From the NCBI GenBank assembly GCA_963921195.1, contig OY992537.1:131958694-132022693 (forward strand): 64,000 nucleotides of DNA, written 5' to 3'. Positions within the stretch are counted from its first letter, which is position 1; the number at the start of each line of letters is the position of its first letter. This DNA is from Pegoplata infirma. Lineage: Eukaryota > Arthropoda > Insecta > Diptera > Anthomyiidae. The notes under the pieces are model-generated. The model was not told the origin of the DNA, made no database searches, and was given only the letters and a program-made list of their open reading frames with translations. A program made the position numbers and the translations under genes. Shown piece by piece: positions 31,620-42,185 of the stretch.

Positions 31620-33994
31620 GGGACTTTCCATGCCAAATCGCACACTTTCGGACCCGACCCCCTTCGATTTATTTAATTTTTGGATATGTTTTAGTACATA
31701 TTAAATGCAACTTGCTCACCAATTTGCAGTCTTTTATTCCAAGATGGTGTTGAGTAAAAAAAATGGCGATTTCATTTAAAAAAATTAAGAAATTGAAATT
31801 TTCAATCAATTTTGACCAGTAAAAATATCGATATCTGAAAAAAAGTTGGACAACATTTTTTTAGTATTTAAATGCAGTTTAAGAAAAAACAAGTGAGAGT
31901 GTTAAATTCGGCTGTGCTAAATCTTTTATACCCTCCAAAATGTTAAAAAAAAAACATAAAAAAATTTAGGGCGTCTTTTTTTGGTGGGGTGGTTTTGGGG
32001 CTTGGTGGGAGACATTGGGTGACACCTTCCTCTTGCGATAGATGTTATCAAATAGATTTATTATGGTTCTTCCAATTATTTAATCCAATTAATCATTATT
32101 GAAATACATTTTTCATCCACGCCCACAAAAGGGGCGGGTCAAACTGTTTTTTATATTTTTTTTATCCGCTGGGTCCACTTGCATAGTTTTGAGCTTCCTC
32201 TGACATAAAAATGTTGCATTTGCTTAAAAAAAAGTACAAAAAACCCTTCAAAAAATACCGTTTTTTAGAGGTTGGTTTAGTTCTTCAAAGGGGAACTTTT
32301 TTCCCCGTGGTCTGATTTTGCCCTCTACAGACGGACGGAGGAACATCGCTAGAATGTGTTAGAATCGATCACTGATCAATAATATATGTACTTTATGGGG
32401 TCCTAGGCCGATATTTCGATGCGGTACACACGGAATGACAAAGTGAGTATACCTCCATACTGTGGTTGGAGGGTATAAAAATATGAAAAAAATATTCGAA
32501 GTAACTATTACTTATTTTTTAACGTCTAATAAATAAAACTGACTTTTTTAAAAAGTCAGAAACCTTCGATTTTTTTTTTTAACTCTAAAAATTGTACTTT
32601 AAATTAAGCATTTTTTAACCCATAATTCGAGATGTGATCACAATTCGTTCTATTTTTTTTTTTCAAATTTCGAAAATTACACCTTATATTTTTTGACTCT
32701 GATTTATTTTATATGGTGCTCCAAAAAAAAATAAATTGGCAAATATTGACCCTAACTTACCCTAATTATATTAATTTGGCTTTGAAATTTTAAAAAATTG
32801 ATTACAAAGAAAATATTTTTTTTTTTCAGTTTTCTAAAATTTTTTGGTATTTTAAGTTAAGTTTGATTTAAAGTGATTACAGAATTATGATTTGGAGCAA
32901 AATACCTTTCTAATAAGGTACAAAAAACTAAAATCAGTTGAAAATCAGCCAAGTCATTACAACTTCCCCAGGCATCTCACGTGGGGCAGACCACTTGATT
33001 AAGGAATAAGAGTCCGATTTTTGAATTTTATTGAAATTTTCTTCAGTAATAACATTTTTTTATTCTTCATGTTCCAGTGTAATATTTTTTTGGTTTTTCT
33101 AAATTAAAAAAAAATAAAAATTAAAAATGGAGATTTCGAACAGGTGTTGAAAAATGCAGGCATTTTTAGCATTAATTTAAAACATGTTAGCAAAACACAA
33201 TATGACAAAATACTTGTCATCTAATTACATTTGAACTTGAAGAATAAAAAAATGTTATTACAGTAGAAAATTTTAATGAATTTCATAAATCGGATTGTAT
33301 TCCTTAATCAAGTGGTCTGCAACACATTAGATCCCTGGGGATGTTTTAATAACTTGGTTGATTTTCAACCGATTTTAGTTTTAAATACCTTATTAGAGAG
33401 GCATTTTACTCCAAATCAAAATTCTGTAACCACCTGAATTCAAACTTAACTTAAAATACCAAAAAAAAAATTGAGAAAACAGAAAAAAAATCATATTTTT
33501 CCTTGTAATCCGTTTTTTAAAATTCAAGGCCGATGCGGCAAGCCTTATCCATGTCCGATCAACCTACATTTTTGTGAGATATATTTTTACTCACACATAA
33601 ATATATCTAGGGTAATTTAGGGTCAATCTCTACCAATTAATTTTTTTTGGAGCACCATATAAAATAAACCAGAGTCAAAAAAAGTGAAATTTTCAAAATT
33701 TGGAAAAAAAAAATAATTGTGATCACATCTCTAATTATAGCTTAAAAGTTGCGTAATTTAGAGTAGAACTTTTATACTTTAAAAAAATCGAAGGTTTCGG
33801 ACTTTTTCAAAAAATCGATTTTAATTTTGAAACGTTAAAAAATAAGTGATAATTACAGCGAATAATTTTTTCCAATTTTTTTTCTAAAACTACATTTAAA
33901 TACCATCAAAACGTTTTCCAACTTTTTTAAGATATCTATAATTTTTATTAATTGAAAATTTAAATTTTTTCATTTAAAAAAAAAAAAATCGCCA
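31620..33994. mobile_element. Large fold-back element, host of M6
   Basis: Arms 31735-31889 plus 32481-33100 pair with 33200-33994. Shared landmarks include TGGCGATTT, CCAACTTTTT, AAATCGAAGGTTTC, ATTTTTTTTGGAGCACCATA, GTTTGAATTCAGGTGG-type and ATTACAACTTCCCCAGGCAT. The right outer end is lost at the M7 junction. Interior segments match the 50.8-51.8 kb element, so the two are one family. No ORF. Confidence 0.75.
31890..32480 (-). mobile_element. mini-me-like element M6
   Basis: Ends CAAGTGAGAGTGTTAAATTC (with a weakened hairpin TTCGGCTGTGCTAA) and GGTTGGAGGGTATAAAA. Subfamily with TTAGTTCTTCAAAGGGGAAC and CAGACGGACGG. The opposite arm of the host fold-back element shows an uninterrupted A-rich site (AGAAAAAAAATTGG), so insertion was without target duplication. 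Confidence 0.75.
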
Positions 33995-34262
33995 TTTTGA
34001 ACGGTTAAAAAGTTATGAACGAAAATGTAAGGACACCTAAAAATGTTGGTACATTCAACATAACCTAAAATTACAAAATGCTTTTATTCGGCTGCTGATT
34101 GACATATGTCAACATTATTGAACACCGGATGGTATGTAAACAAGTACGAAGATATTTCTTAACAAAAAAAGAAAAAAACAATTTTTTTCGCGGAAATTTA
34201 ATTTTTTTTTTTTTCAAATAATGTTTTTTACAATAATCTTTTTGAAATTGTGGAGGGTGTGG
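33995..34262 (+). mobile_element. mini-me-like element M7, distal half
   Basis: AAAAAGTTATGAACGAAAAT, ACATTCAACATAACCTAAAA and TTCGGCTGCTGATTGACATA match M1 and M5. It ends at AAATTGTGGAGGGTGTGG without the terminal hairpin. It replaces the outer end of the neighbouring fold-back arm. Confidence 0.7.
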
Positions 34263-34397
34263 AAAACAGTGCAAATATATTTTTATTGGAAAACTGACCT
34301 AGTGTAGATATTATGACAGTATCATGAAAAAACTTAAAACATCAAAAAATATCCGAATGAAGCGGTTTTAATTTTTTTGTGGCGATTTTTTAGCTAT

Positions 34398-34566
34398 ATT
34401 TTGCTGTCTGGAAATCTTCGAGACAGGTTTAACCTAAGCTCCCCTGAATAGACTCCGAATTCCTCATGTTAGTGAAGTTTCGATTGTTTGTGTAAAAATT
34501 TATGGAGGCTCTACTTTCTGAAATGTCCCCTATCTAGGATTTTCTGGATGGCATCGTAGTGTTTTA
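34398..34566 (-). pseudogene. LINE family A, copy A6: RNase H scrap
   Basis: Matches A5 at 58905-59065 on the minus strand, covering the start of RNase H. The motif F-Y-T-D-G appears as FYTNNRN, so the first catalytic aspartate is lost. Flanked by M7 and the PIF-like element at 34569. Confidence 0.65.
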
Positions 34567-34568
34567 TA

Positions 34569-35751
34569 CCCCTATTCTAAAAATTTTGTCAGCTATAATA
34601 ACTGACAAAATTATAATAAAAATGAGGTGAATGACAATTTTTAAATTTTGGTATTCTTGAAAAATTTGTCATTGAAAAATAATGACAAATTTGTTATGAT
34701 ATAAAAACCACATAACAAGCAATATTTTTGTTTGTTATTAAAATAAATTTAAAAAATAAATAAAAAATCAATGGCTAATAACCTAATTCCAACGGTTTTA
34801 GTGGGTTTCCTATCAAAATTAGATAGATGAAAAATTCTGAAAAGCCTTAGAGATAAATATGACCTATTTTCTGTGGATGAGAGGTCGTTTGAAGGCATTT
34901 TTGATATCCTCGCTCTCTTTGCTTCATTTTTTTTTAGATTACTATATTCATTGCATTTTTACGCCAAAAAAATTAATTGGGGAAGATGTTAGTTGGTAAA
35001 GTGAGGCGTTTAAAGATGTTGTTTGAAGTGCATGGCAATTGTTTTTGAAGACAGGAATTGTTTTGAAGATCAGATTCAAAGAAATACATAGTATGGAAAT
35101 TCGTTCGTAGGAAGGGAGAAGGTATAATTAAAGGAAAATGTAGGGTATAATTAAAGGTTGGAATTTAGGGAGGGGTGTGTTGTGGGGACATGCAACAAAA
35201 AGGAGACAGAGTTTGTGTATGTGAGGTAAAGTCCGGTCATTGTGGTATCGGATATGGGAGCCTTGTGATATTGGTCCTAACCCGTACTAATTCATTTGTT
35301 GCTGATGAGGGGGAACAATATTGGAAACGAAATTTTATTATTGTCGGATTATTTTGCTGGATATAAATACATACAACAATTGTAACCCATAAACAAAACA
35401 ATATACAAATTCCAAATCCTTAGGAGCAATTGCCATGTGATATTGAAACAATAGCATCTCCAAATCTCAATAATACACACATCCGCCATCCCAAATACGT
35501 GAATAACAATAAGGGAATGGCCTTTAGAGGCTTGGCTAATAATCCCAATAGAATTCCAAGAATTTTTTATATTTTAATTTTATTTTTTTTGACAAACAAA
35601 ACCTTTCACCACAATAAGGTGAATTTAATTGTTATTTTTTTTGTCATTTTATGCATAGAATACCAAATCAAATCTATAACAAAAATTATAACAGAAAGTA
35701 TAATAAATTTTTATGACAACAATTTTTGTTATATTTTTTTAGAATAGGCCC
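34569..35751. mobile_element. PIF/Harbinger-like element (GGGCCTATTC termini), copy 2
   Basis: Ends CCCCTATTCTAAAAA and TTTTTTAGAATAGGCCC, with TTA close outside both. At 1183 bp it is much longer than the other two copies. 34800-35420 is less AT-rich; the plus-strand translation near 34830 includes LRDKYDLFSVDERSFEGIF, faintly like the N-terminal region of Harbinger-type proteins, but it is broken and the match is tentative. It may be a decayed partner of the small MITEs at 14223 and 54154. Confidence 0.45.
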
Positions 35752-36668
35752 ATTAGTCTCAAAATCCGTTTATTCTCGTATTTAGGGTTTAAATAATTTT
35801 ATTATGTTTTAAATAATTTTGTTCTAAAATTGTTTAAGAATAATTGAATTTGTATGTTTTATCATTGCAACAAAAGTATACTTACGTTACGTGGTATACA
35901 ATCTAACAATTTTTGTTGTTTGTATTGTCTTTTTTTTTAACAAATATACTCTAGAGAGGTGTTGTTCACTTTTTCTGTTGTCTGGTGTTTGTTGGTGTAT
36001 GGTGAATAAATCCATGTTTTTCATCCACATGTAACATCACTAAAAGTTATAAAAAAATGCGAAAAGCGAAACATTTCTAATATCATAATAATAAACATTT
36101 CCTATATTCTACACCCACACTTTTATAGAGATCTACTATTTCTCGCACATCGTATTTATAAGGAGGGATAAAAAAAAGTCATAATAGAAAATTAAGTAAG
36201 CATTATGGATATAAGGACATTCGTACAACAATGATATTATTGTCACAGCAGGATGCTTAACACACTCACACATAAAACCAAAAAAAATTGTGTATATCCC
36301 TTTAGAGATAAACAGGGAAACACATATGATTACTGTGCTACACCTTTTCCTTAATCTGAGTCAGAAAATATCTGTTGCAATTTTGAGGTTTTCTGATTTT
36401 TTTTATGCGAGTTGTCATTTCAAGTACAACCCACCCACAACTATCCCCTCCCTTCTTAACGGATTTAATGTCCTGATTCTAAATTCACTATTCCGATTTG
36501 CCATTCAGAATCGTAGCCCTACTTGGGCGCCATCTTTTAAATTACGTTATTTAATTTTCCTGCATTTCTATATTTATCTGGTTTATCTTTCATAATTTGT
36601 AGAAACTTAACTACAACCGTTAGGAAGTCAGGGTTTCTTAATTAGCCAGATATATCCTTTGCAGAAAG
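35752..36668. other. No recognisable gene (about 920 bp)
   Basis: Mixed-composition AT-rich sequence without repeats seen elsewhere in the window. The 101-codon frame at 36290-36595 has no recognisable motif. Possibly host single-copy DNA. Confidence 0.4.
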
Positions 36669-36670
36669 CA

Positions 36671-38385
36671 CCCGAGTAAAAATTTTTATACGAATTTGAT
36701 CCGAATAATGGTGGATGTTTTTGCATTAAAAAAGATCTACTTGTATAAAATATGATATGATTTCATCCGAGTTTTGACCAGACATTGCCATATATTGGTG
36801 GATCTAATTAGATATAATTGCATAAAAACATATAAAATCCTGGTGTTTTTTGGTTTGGGTTGAAATACACCACAGGTCAACGATACATTCACCAAACATA
36901 TAATTTTCTAAAACAAAAAAATGTTTGGGTACGCTTCGAACCAGATAGGTGATATACATAACCCTAACAAGGAAATGTTTAGGAACATTTTAAAAAGTTT
37001 CTTATACTTTACCTAAAAAACTTAGAAAATTTTTGGTTAATTGGAAACATATATAGTTTTATATGGAACAGAATAAGCTATATGGGGGTTTTCGTGTCAA
37101 CTGACACAACTTTTGAAACCGATGTCTTTCGATCGGGATGAAATTTGCACCAAGGTTAGTCCTATTGGATAGTAGTTCAGACACAATTTTTCAACGAGAT
37201 CGGTCAAGAACTCTCTGAGTTAGTGGGGGTCGAAATTTGACATTTTGGCCAAAGAGGTGTTGATTCTCATCCATGTTACTTCTTACCTATTGTTTTTAGC
37301 AAAATGTGTCCCAAAGAGTTTAGATAGCTATTTCTTCAGTCTTTCGAAAAAAAAATATAAAAAAAATAAAAAAAAAAATTTTGATTTTTTTTCTTTAAAA
37401 TCCAAAACTTTTTTGACTTTTTCCTCAAATTGGGCCCTTTTTTTTTTTTTTTTTTTTGATTCAAAAGAAAGCTTAGGCGATTTCCTTTAAGAGCTGTGGG
37501 GTCGCTTAGTGGGATGCGAGTGGGATATCTATGAAAATTTTTTTTTTTTAACTTTGGAACACAAAAAACGGTTCTTCAATTTGCACTATTAGGCGTGTGA
37601 TAGCTAACCAGTTTTCGATTTCGATCCGCGATACCCTCTAATTTTTTTAGGTTCGAAAAAGAAAGCACGAGCCAAAAAATGGGGGCGGTGCGGAGGGGCC
37701 ATATGGCCCCTCATTGGGGTCAAAGTTGGGCGTATAGAGGTAAAAATCCTCAAAAAGCCCCAAAACTCCCCTTGAAACGCCCCTGGAGGGGTGCAATGTG
37801 AGACCGACCTCCAATAATTTTCTGCCCCCAACATTTTTTTTGAACATACCTTACCCCTATTTCCACTTCCTAAGGGGAAAGATTTCGAAAGATTGAAGAA
37901 ATACCTATCTAAACTCTTTGGGACACATTTTTCTAAAAACAATAGGTAAGAAGTTACATGAATGAGAATCAACACCTCTTTGGCCAAAATGTCAAATTTC
38001 GACCCCCTCTAACTCAGTGAGTTCTTGACCGATCTCGTTGAAAAATTGTGTCTGAACTACTATCCAATAGGACTAACCTTGGTGCAAATTTCATCCCGAT
38101 CGGAAGACATCGATTTCAAAAGTTGTGTCAGTTGACACGAAAACCCCCATATATATTTTTATGTTAAATTATACATAAAACCAAATTTTGTATTGACCCT
38201 CATATAACTTTATATAATTATATCTACCTGACACCTTTTAATCCGAATCATGATTAAATTATATATAACTACATATGACTGCATATAACAAATTTAGAAA
38301 ATATCTCACGCGATATATAATCATATATGATTTATTATGTTTGCATCAGGTTATATATTGTTATATATGTTTATTTTTACTCGGG
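36671..38385. mobile_element. MITE with CCCGAGTAAAAAT termini, split by a fold-back element
   Basis: Ends CCCGAGTAAAAAT and ATTTTTACTCGGG, flanked by CA on both sides (36669-36670, 38386-38387). The interior is rich in ATATAATTATATCTG-like motifs. Without the nested 37081-38151 element it is about 640 bp. 50580-50710 has related GATATAATTGTATCTGATC sequence. Confidence 0.65.
37081..38151. mobile_element. Fold-back element with ~270-bp arms (TATGGGGGTTTTCG termini)
   Basis: The left arm (37081-37350) and right arm (37880-38151) are nearly exact reverse complements. TA flanks both ends (37079-37080, 38152-38153). The non-repeated middle has a GC-richer segment (37670-37810) with GGGGCCATATGGCCCC. 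Frames at 37245 (+) and 37987 (-) both read MAKEVLILIHVTSYLLFL; this mirror is a product of the inverted arms, not evidence of a gene. Confidence 0.85.
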
Positions 38386-38399
38386 CAGTCAGAAAACCA

Positions 38400-39157
38400 T
38401 TGAGCTTCTGATGTTTACCCATTTTCCGGGTTGCAGGGACGAGGTGAAAAGTCCTATTTCTTTGGTACTCTTTCATTAACTAGTAAATGAATTCATCAGA
38501 ACGATGGTGGACGAACGCAAGATAACGTGGACGGTTCGCTTCTTCAAGCCCTACAAATTGGCAGGGCCTTATTGTGTATTTTCGGCACTCTTGCAGGAGT
38601 CCCCCCACATCAGACAATTTCAACGAGGCCCAAAAGGTAGATCTGTTGAGACAGCTTTAAGTGATGTTGTCGGATTGATTAAGGATACTCTTCACAAAAA
38701 AATAGTATGTTTTGGCATTATTTCTGGAAGTGGAAGGTGCGTTCAACAATGTAAAAATATCATCAATTCTTAATGCCCACAAAATACAGACACCGACACA
38801 CAGATTACTTTATTGATGGGGCACCATGCTAAAAAGCAGGGCAATTAACTCGAAGATGGATAACGGTGAAGCGAGGAAAGTAGTAACAAGGGGCACTTCA
38901 AAAGGGGCAGTGATCTTTCATCTTTGTTGAACCTTGTTATAAATGAGTTCCTCGAGTCAATCAATGGAATGGGTATTAAGGTGGTTGGCTACGCTAAAGT
39001 ATTGCTAAAAGCTAAGTATTTACCAACGATTAGCGAACTCATGAAATTAGACCTTAAGATACTCTCAAGGTGCTCAAAGGACAACGGGAGTTAATCTGGG
39101 CGTTAATTTCGAAAAAAACAAACTCGTATTTTTCACAAAAAGAACTAAGATAGACAG
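38400..39157 (+). pseudogene. LINE family B, copy B2: reverse transcriptase fragment
   Basis: Frame 38504-38773 shows FKPYKLAGPYCVFSALLQE (usual F-x-P-x-K-A-x-G-P-D-G), then KGRSVETALSDVVGLIKDTL, the conserved R-S-x-E-T-A-L segment. Around 38905-39050 another frame gives LSSLLNLVINEFLESINGMG and VVGYAKVLLKAKYLPTISEL, where the YADD box has become YAKV. Deletions and the lost catalytic pair make it inactive. The plus-strand fragment ends at the fold-back element starting 39160. Confidence 0.8.
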
Positions 39158-39159
39158 TA

Positions 39160-40380
39160 GACTGACATTTTTCTGTATAGCAAAATTTTTTCTTCTCCGA
39201 TTTTCAAAGTCCGGACATTTTTTTATTCTACTAGGCCTAAACCTCAAGTGGTACTAATTTGAGGTCTATCGGATTAAACTAACCCGTGGCGCCCGGCGGT
39301 CAAAGTTTTGGATTTTTGAAAAATTAAAAAAAAAAAAATATATATCTTTCGACACATCATATTTATTAATTTTGATGTGCTGAGCACGAATATCAAAAAA
39401 AATTAAAATCGGTCAAACAGTTTTCGAGATATCGCTATTTGAAATTTGCAAAAAATGGCGGTTTTTTCCTACGTTCAAGAAATTTTTTAAAAAAAGTCTC
39501 AAAATTTCATTCCGCCGACTTTTTGTAGAGCTTGAAACAATATTTCATTAAAACTAATTTGAGCCAAATTCGATCATTTTAACCCGTAGCGCACTTCGAT
39601 CAAAGTTTTGGACTTTTGGAAAATTTCCACCAAAATTTTAGATTTTTGAAAATGAAAAAATAAAAAAAAAAATATCTTGCGATATATTATATTTATTAAT
39701 TTTAGCATGCTGAATACGAATATCAAAAAATTTACAAAATCGGTCAAACGGTTTTCGAGATATCGGCATTTAAAATTTGTCAAAAAATTGCAAAATGGGG
39801 GGTTTTTTCCTACGTTTAAGAATTTTTTTTAAAAATCTCTAAAAATTTCTTTATTTTAACCCTTTTGTAGAGCTTTATTCAATCTTTCATTTAAGCTAAA
39901 TTGGATCAAATTTAAGGGTTTTTGGTAAAAAGTTTCTAAAAAGCCAAAACTTTGATCGATGGGCGCCACGGCTTAAAATGATCGGATTTAGCTCAAATTA
40001 GTTTTAAAGAAAGATTGTCTCAAGCTCTACAAAAGGGCCGGCGGAATGAAATTTTGAGACTTTTTTTAAAAAATTTCTTGAACGTAGGAAAAACCGAAAT
40101 TTTTTACAAATCTCGAAAACCGATCGAGCGATTTTAATTTTTTTTTTGATATTTGTGCTCAGCGCATCGAATTTAACAAATATGATGTGTCGAAAGATAA
40201 AAGTTTTTTTAATTTTATTTTTAAAATTTTTTCAAAAATCCAAAATTTTGACCGCCGGGCGCCACGGGTTAATTTAATCCGATTGACCTCAAATTTGTAC
40301 CACATAAGTTTTAGACCAAGGACAATAAAAATTTGCCCGGACACTTGGGAAAATCGAAGGATGACAATAAAAAGCCAGTC
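39160..40380. mobile_element. Fold-back element with GACTG termini
   Basis: Ends GACTGACATTTTT and AAAAAGCCAGTC, flanked by TA (39158-39159, 40381-40382). Arms pair over roughly 39175-39560 and 39975-40365. Shared landmarks are CGGTCAAAGTTTTGGATTTT, CGGGCGCCACGG and TTTTCGAGATATCG. A diverged extra unit (39590-39900) repeats the same motifs. No ORF. The right-hand TA is also the left duplication of the Tc1 element. Confidence 0.75.
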
Positions 40381-40382
40381 TA

Positions 40383-40414
40383 AGGAGTGAGATCATAAAA
40401 ATGTTAACACACAT
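40383..40414 (+). repeat. Tc1 element left inverted repeat (32 bp)
   Basis: Exact reverse complement of 41647-41678. Likely transposase binding site. Confidence 0.95.
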
Positions 40415-40536
40415 TTTTGCCTACAACTTTGGTGTAAAGCTTCCAAATTTTTTTTTTTCGGCAGTTTACATTTTAAAAATATGTCAGTTAATAAATTAAT
40501 TTACATCATGAGTTTTAATTTGCAATTTTTTACACA

Positions 40537-41544
40537 ATGGACGATGAAAGAAAAGTGCGTTCAAAAATAATTAAATATTTTCAACAAAACCAAACATGGA
40601 TATACAAAAAAATTGCCAAAGAAACTAATGTATGCCGCCAAACAGTTTCAAAAGTGGTAAAAAGGTATCTGGAACACCTAACAATTGAAAGGAAGCCGGG
40701 AACAGGAACAACGACTGGTTATCGTAACATTGGTAAGGCATATAAAGTTAAAAGCATCCTTAAGAGAGCTCCTAACACATCTGGCAGAAAAACAGCTCGG
40801 TTAGCCCAATGCTCAGACTTTTTTGTACGTAAAGTGAAACGTAAGGCGGGACTAAAGTCCTACAAAGTTCAAAAAGTTCCCGATAGAAACGCTTTTAAAA
40901 ATTTGGAGGCCAAAACCAGAGCTAGAAAATTGAAATCAAATTTTATAAAAAAATACAACTGTTGTGTAATGGACGACGAAACTTATGTCCTGGCTGATTT
41001 TGCGCAGCTCCCTGGTCAAGAATTTTATGTTTCCGATGTTCGAGGAAATGTTGCGGAAAAATTTCGGTCAAAAAAGCAAACGAAATTCCCCAAAAAATTC
41101 CTAGTATGGCAAGCCATATGTAGCTGCGGCCAAAGAAGCCAGTCATTTGTGACATCTGGCTCTATAAACAGCGAAATTTATATCAAGGAGTGTTTGCAGA
41201 AGAGACTTCTTCCGTTCTTGAGTCAGCACAATGTATCCACTTACTTTTGGCCCGATTTAGCATCTTGTCACTACAGCAAGAAAGCGCTGGAGTGGTATAA
41301 TGATAATAATGTGGTTTTTGTACCAAGAGAGGCAAATCCACCAAACTGCCCGGAGCTCAGGCCAGTGGAGAGATATTGGGCTCTTGTTAAAAAAGAATTA
41401 AAGGGCACAAAAAAAGTCTCCCAGGACATGCAATATTTCAAACGTAGATGGACCACCTGCTCTAAAAAGGTGACAGAAACTACCATAAAAGCCTTAATGG
41501 GAGGGTTTCCGGAAAAAGTGGATAACTTTGTTCGTAGTGGTTAG
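40537..41544 (+). CDS. Tc1/mariner-type transposase, DD37E group
   Basis: 335 residues, full length for the family, starting at an ATG in context ACACAATGG about 120 bp inside the left inverted repeat. It would cut and paste its own element by binding the inverted repeats and joining to TA sites. Residues 5-50 form a helix-turn-helix (IAKETNVCRQTVSKVVKRYL), and a second DNA-binding segment follows to about 115 (TARLAQCSDFFVRKVKRKAG). The catalytic triad is visible: D147 in VMDDETYV, D240 in WPDLASCHY and E278 in CPELRPVERYW. There are 37 residues between the last two, which places it with ITmD37E elements first known from mosquitoes rather than classical DD34E Tc1 or DD34D mariner. No stop or frameshift. 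It is the only intact gene in the window; activity is inferred, not shown. Confidence 0.95.
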   Translation: MDDERKVRSKIIKYFQQNQTWIYKKIAKETNVCRQTVSKVVKRYLEHLTIERKPGTGTTTGYRNIGKAYKVKSILKRAPNTSGRKTARLAQCSDFFVRKVKRKAGLKSYKVQKVPDRNAFKNLEAKTRARKLKSNFIKKYNCCVMDDETYVLADFAQLPGQEFYVSDVRGNVAEKFRSKKQTKFPKKFLVWQAICSCGQRSQSFVTSGSINSEIYIKECLQKRLLPFLSQHNVSTYFWPDLASCHYSKKALEWYNDNNVVFVPREANPPNCPELRPVERYWALVKKELKGTKKVSQDMQYFKRRWTTCSKKVTETTIKALMGGFPEKVDNFVRSG

Positions 41545-41590
41545 AGTTCCATGCGGTTTTTTTGTTATGATTTTGTATTAAATTTTATTT

Positions 41591-41596
41591 AATAAA
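41591..41596 (+). promoter_or_regulatory. Polyadenylation signal AATAAA of the transposase gene
   Basis: AATAAA 47 bp after the transposase stop codon and before the right inverted repeat. Confidence 0.6.
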
Positions 41597-41646
41597 AATT
41601 TGGTTTGAAGTCTTAAAATTCAGTAGTCTGTTTTTTATTTAACTTT

Positions 41647-41678
41647 ATGTGTGTTAACATTTTTATGATCTCACTCCT
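41647..41678 (-). repeat. Tc1 element right inverted repeat (32 bp)
   Basis: Exact reverse complement of 40383-40414, followed by the duplicated TA at 41679-41680. Confidence 0.95.
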
Positions 41679-41685
41679 TAATTGA

Positions 41686-42185
41686 CAGGTTAGGTTAGGT
41701 TGTAAGTGGCTGCTGACGTTTAACGTCAGCACACGTAGAGTCTGAGGGCCATTGTGATACCACGGGACCGTAATAGGTTTTCCTTCTAGTCCCTTCCGAT
41801 AAACCAATTTGAGCTTCTTATGAACTACTAAGATATTGAATTTTGGCATCTGACAAATCGTGTTCGATAGTTTCCAACTCCTCTTCGTCCATACAACTCT
41901 GACAAAAGTCATTTGACGGCACATTTAACCGCTCTGCGTGCTTCCTATAAGACAGTGTCCGGTAATTACAGCAACCACTGTCGAAATCTCTATTCTTGGA
42001 AGCGATATCAGCTCACTTGTGCGCCTCTGATTAAAAGAAGGCCAAATCTGTCGCGTTGTCTCACACGTCATTTCTTTTGCCCATTAGTCAAAGCCGTAGA
42101 TTTTGCTTGGAAGTTTCTAGAGGCATACCAACACATTCCAATTCTGTTGGAACCTGTTAGGTAGTTCCTAGTCTTGCAAGCTCAT
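41686..42185 (-). pseudogene. LINE family A, copy A3: 3' end only
   Basis: Begins with (GGTTA)-type tail and the 3' UTR hairpin GCTGACGTTTAACGTCAGC. The minus-strand sequence then covers the zinc-knuckle region (complement of 41875-41905, about C-x-x-C-M-D-E-E-E-L-E) and the end of the ORF up to the RNase H boundary, where it is joined to LINE B3. 5'-truncated and broken by indels. Confidence 0.75.

Larger units (their letters stand above)
40383..41678 (+). mobile_element. Complete Tc1/mariner (DD37E, ITmD37E-like) transposon
   Basis: 1296 bp with 32-bp perfect inverted repeats beginning AGGAGTGAGATCATAAAAAT, flanked by TA at 40381-40382 and 41679-41680. It holds one uninterrupted transposase gene and an AATAAA at 41591 inside the element. 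Perfect ends and an open ORF indicate recent insertion and possible autonomy. It lies between a fold-back element and the 3' tail of LINE A3. Confidence 0.95.

Noticed and set aside
36290..36595. 101-codon ORF as a small gene
   Set aside because: No recognisable domain, no splice or poly(A) context, composition like the surrounding non-coding DNA.
37245..37987. Two ORFs with the same 18-residue start on opposite strands, possible duplicated gene
   Set aside because: They are the two inverted arms of one fold-back element; no start context, domain or conservation to support a gene.
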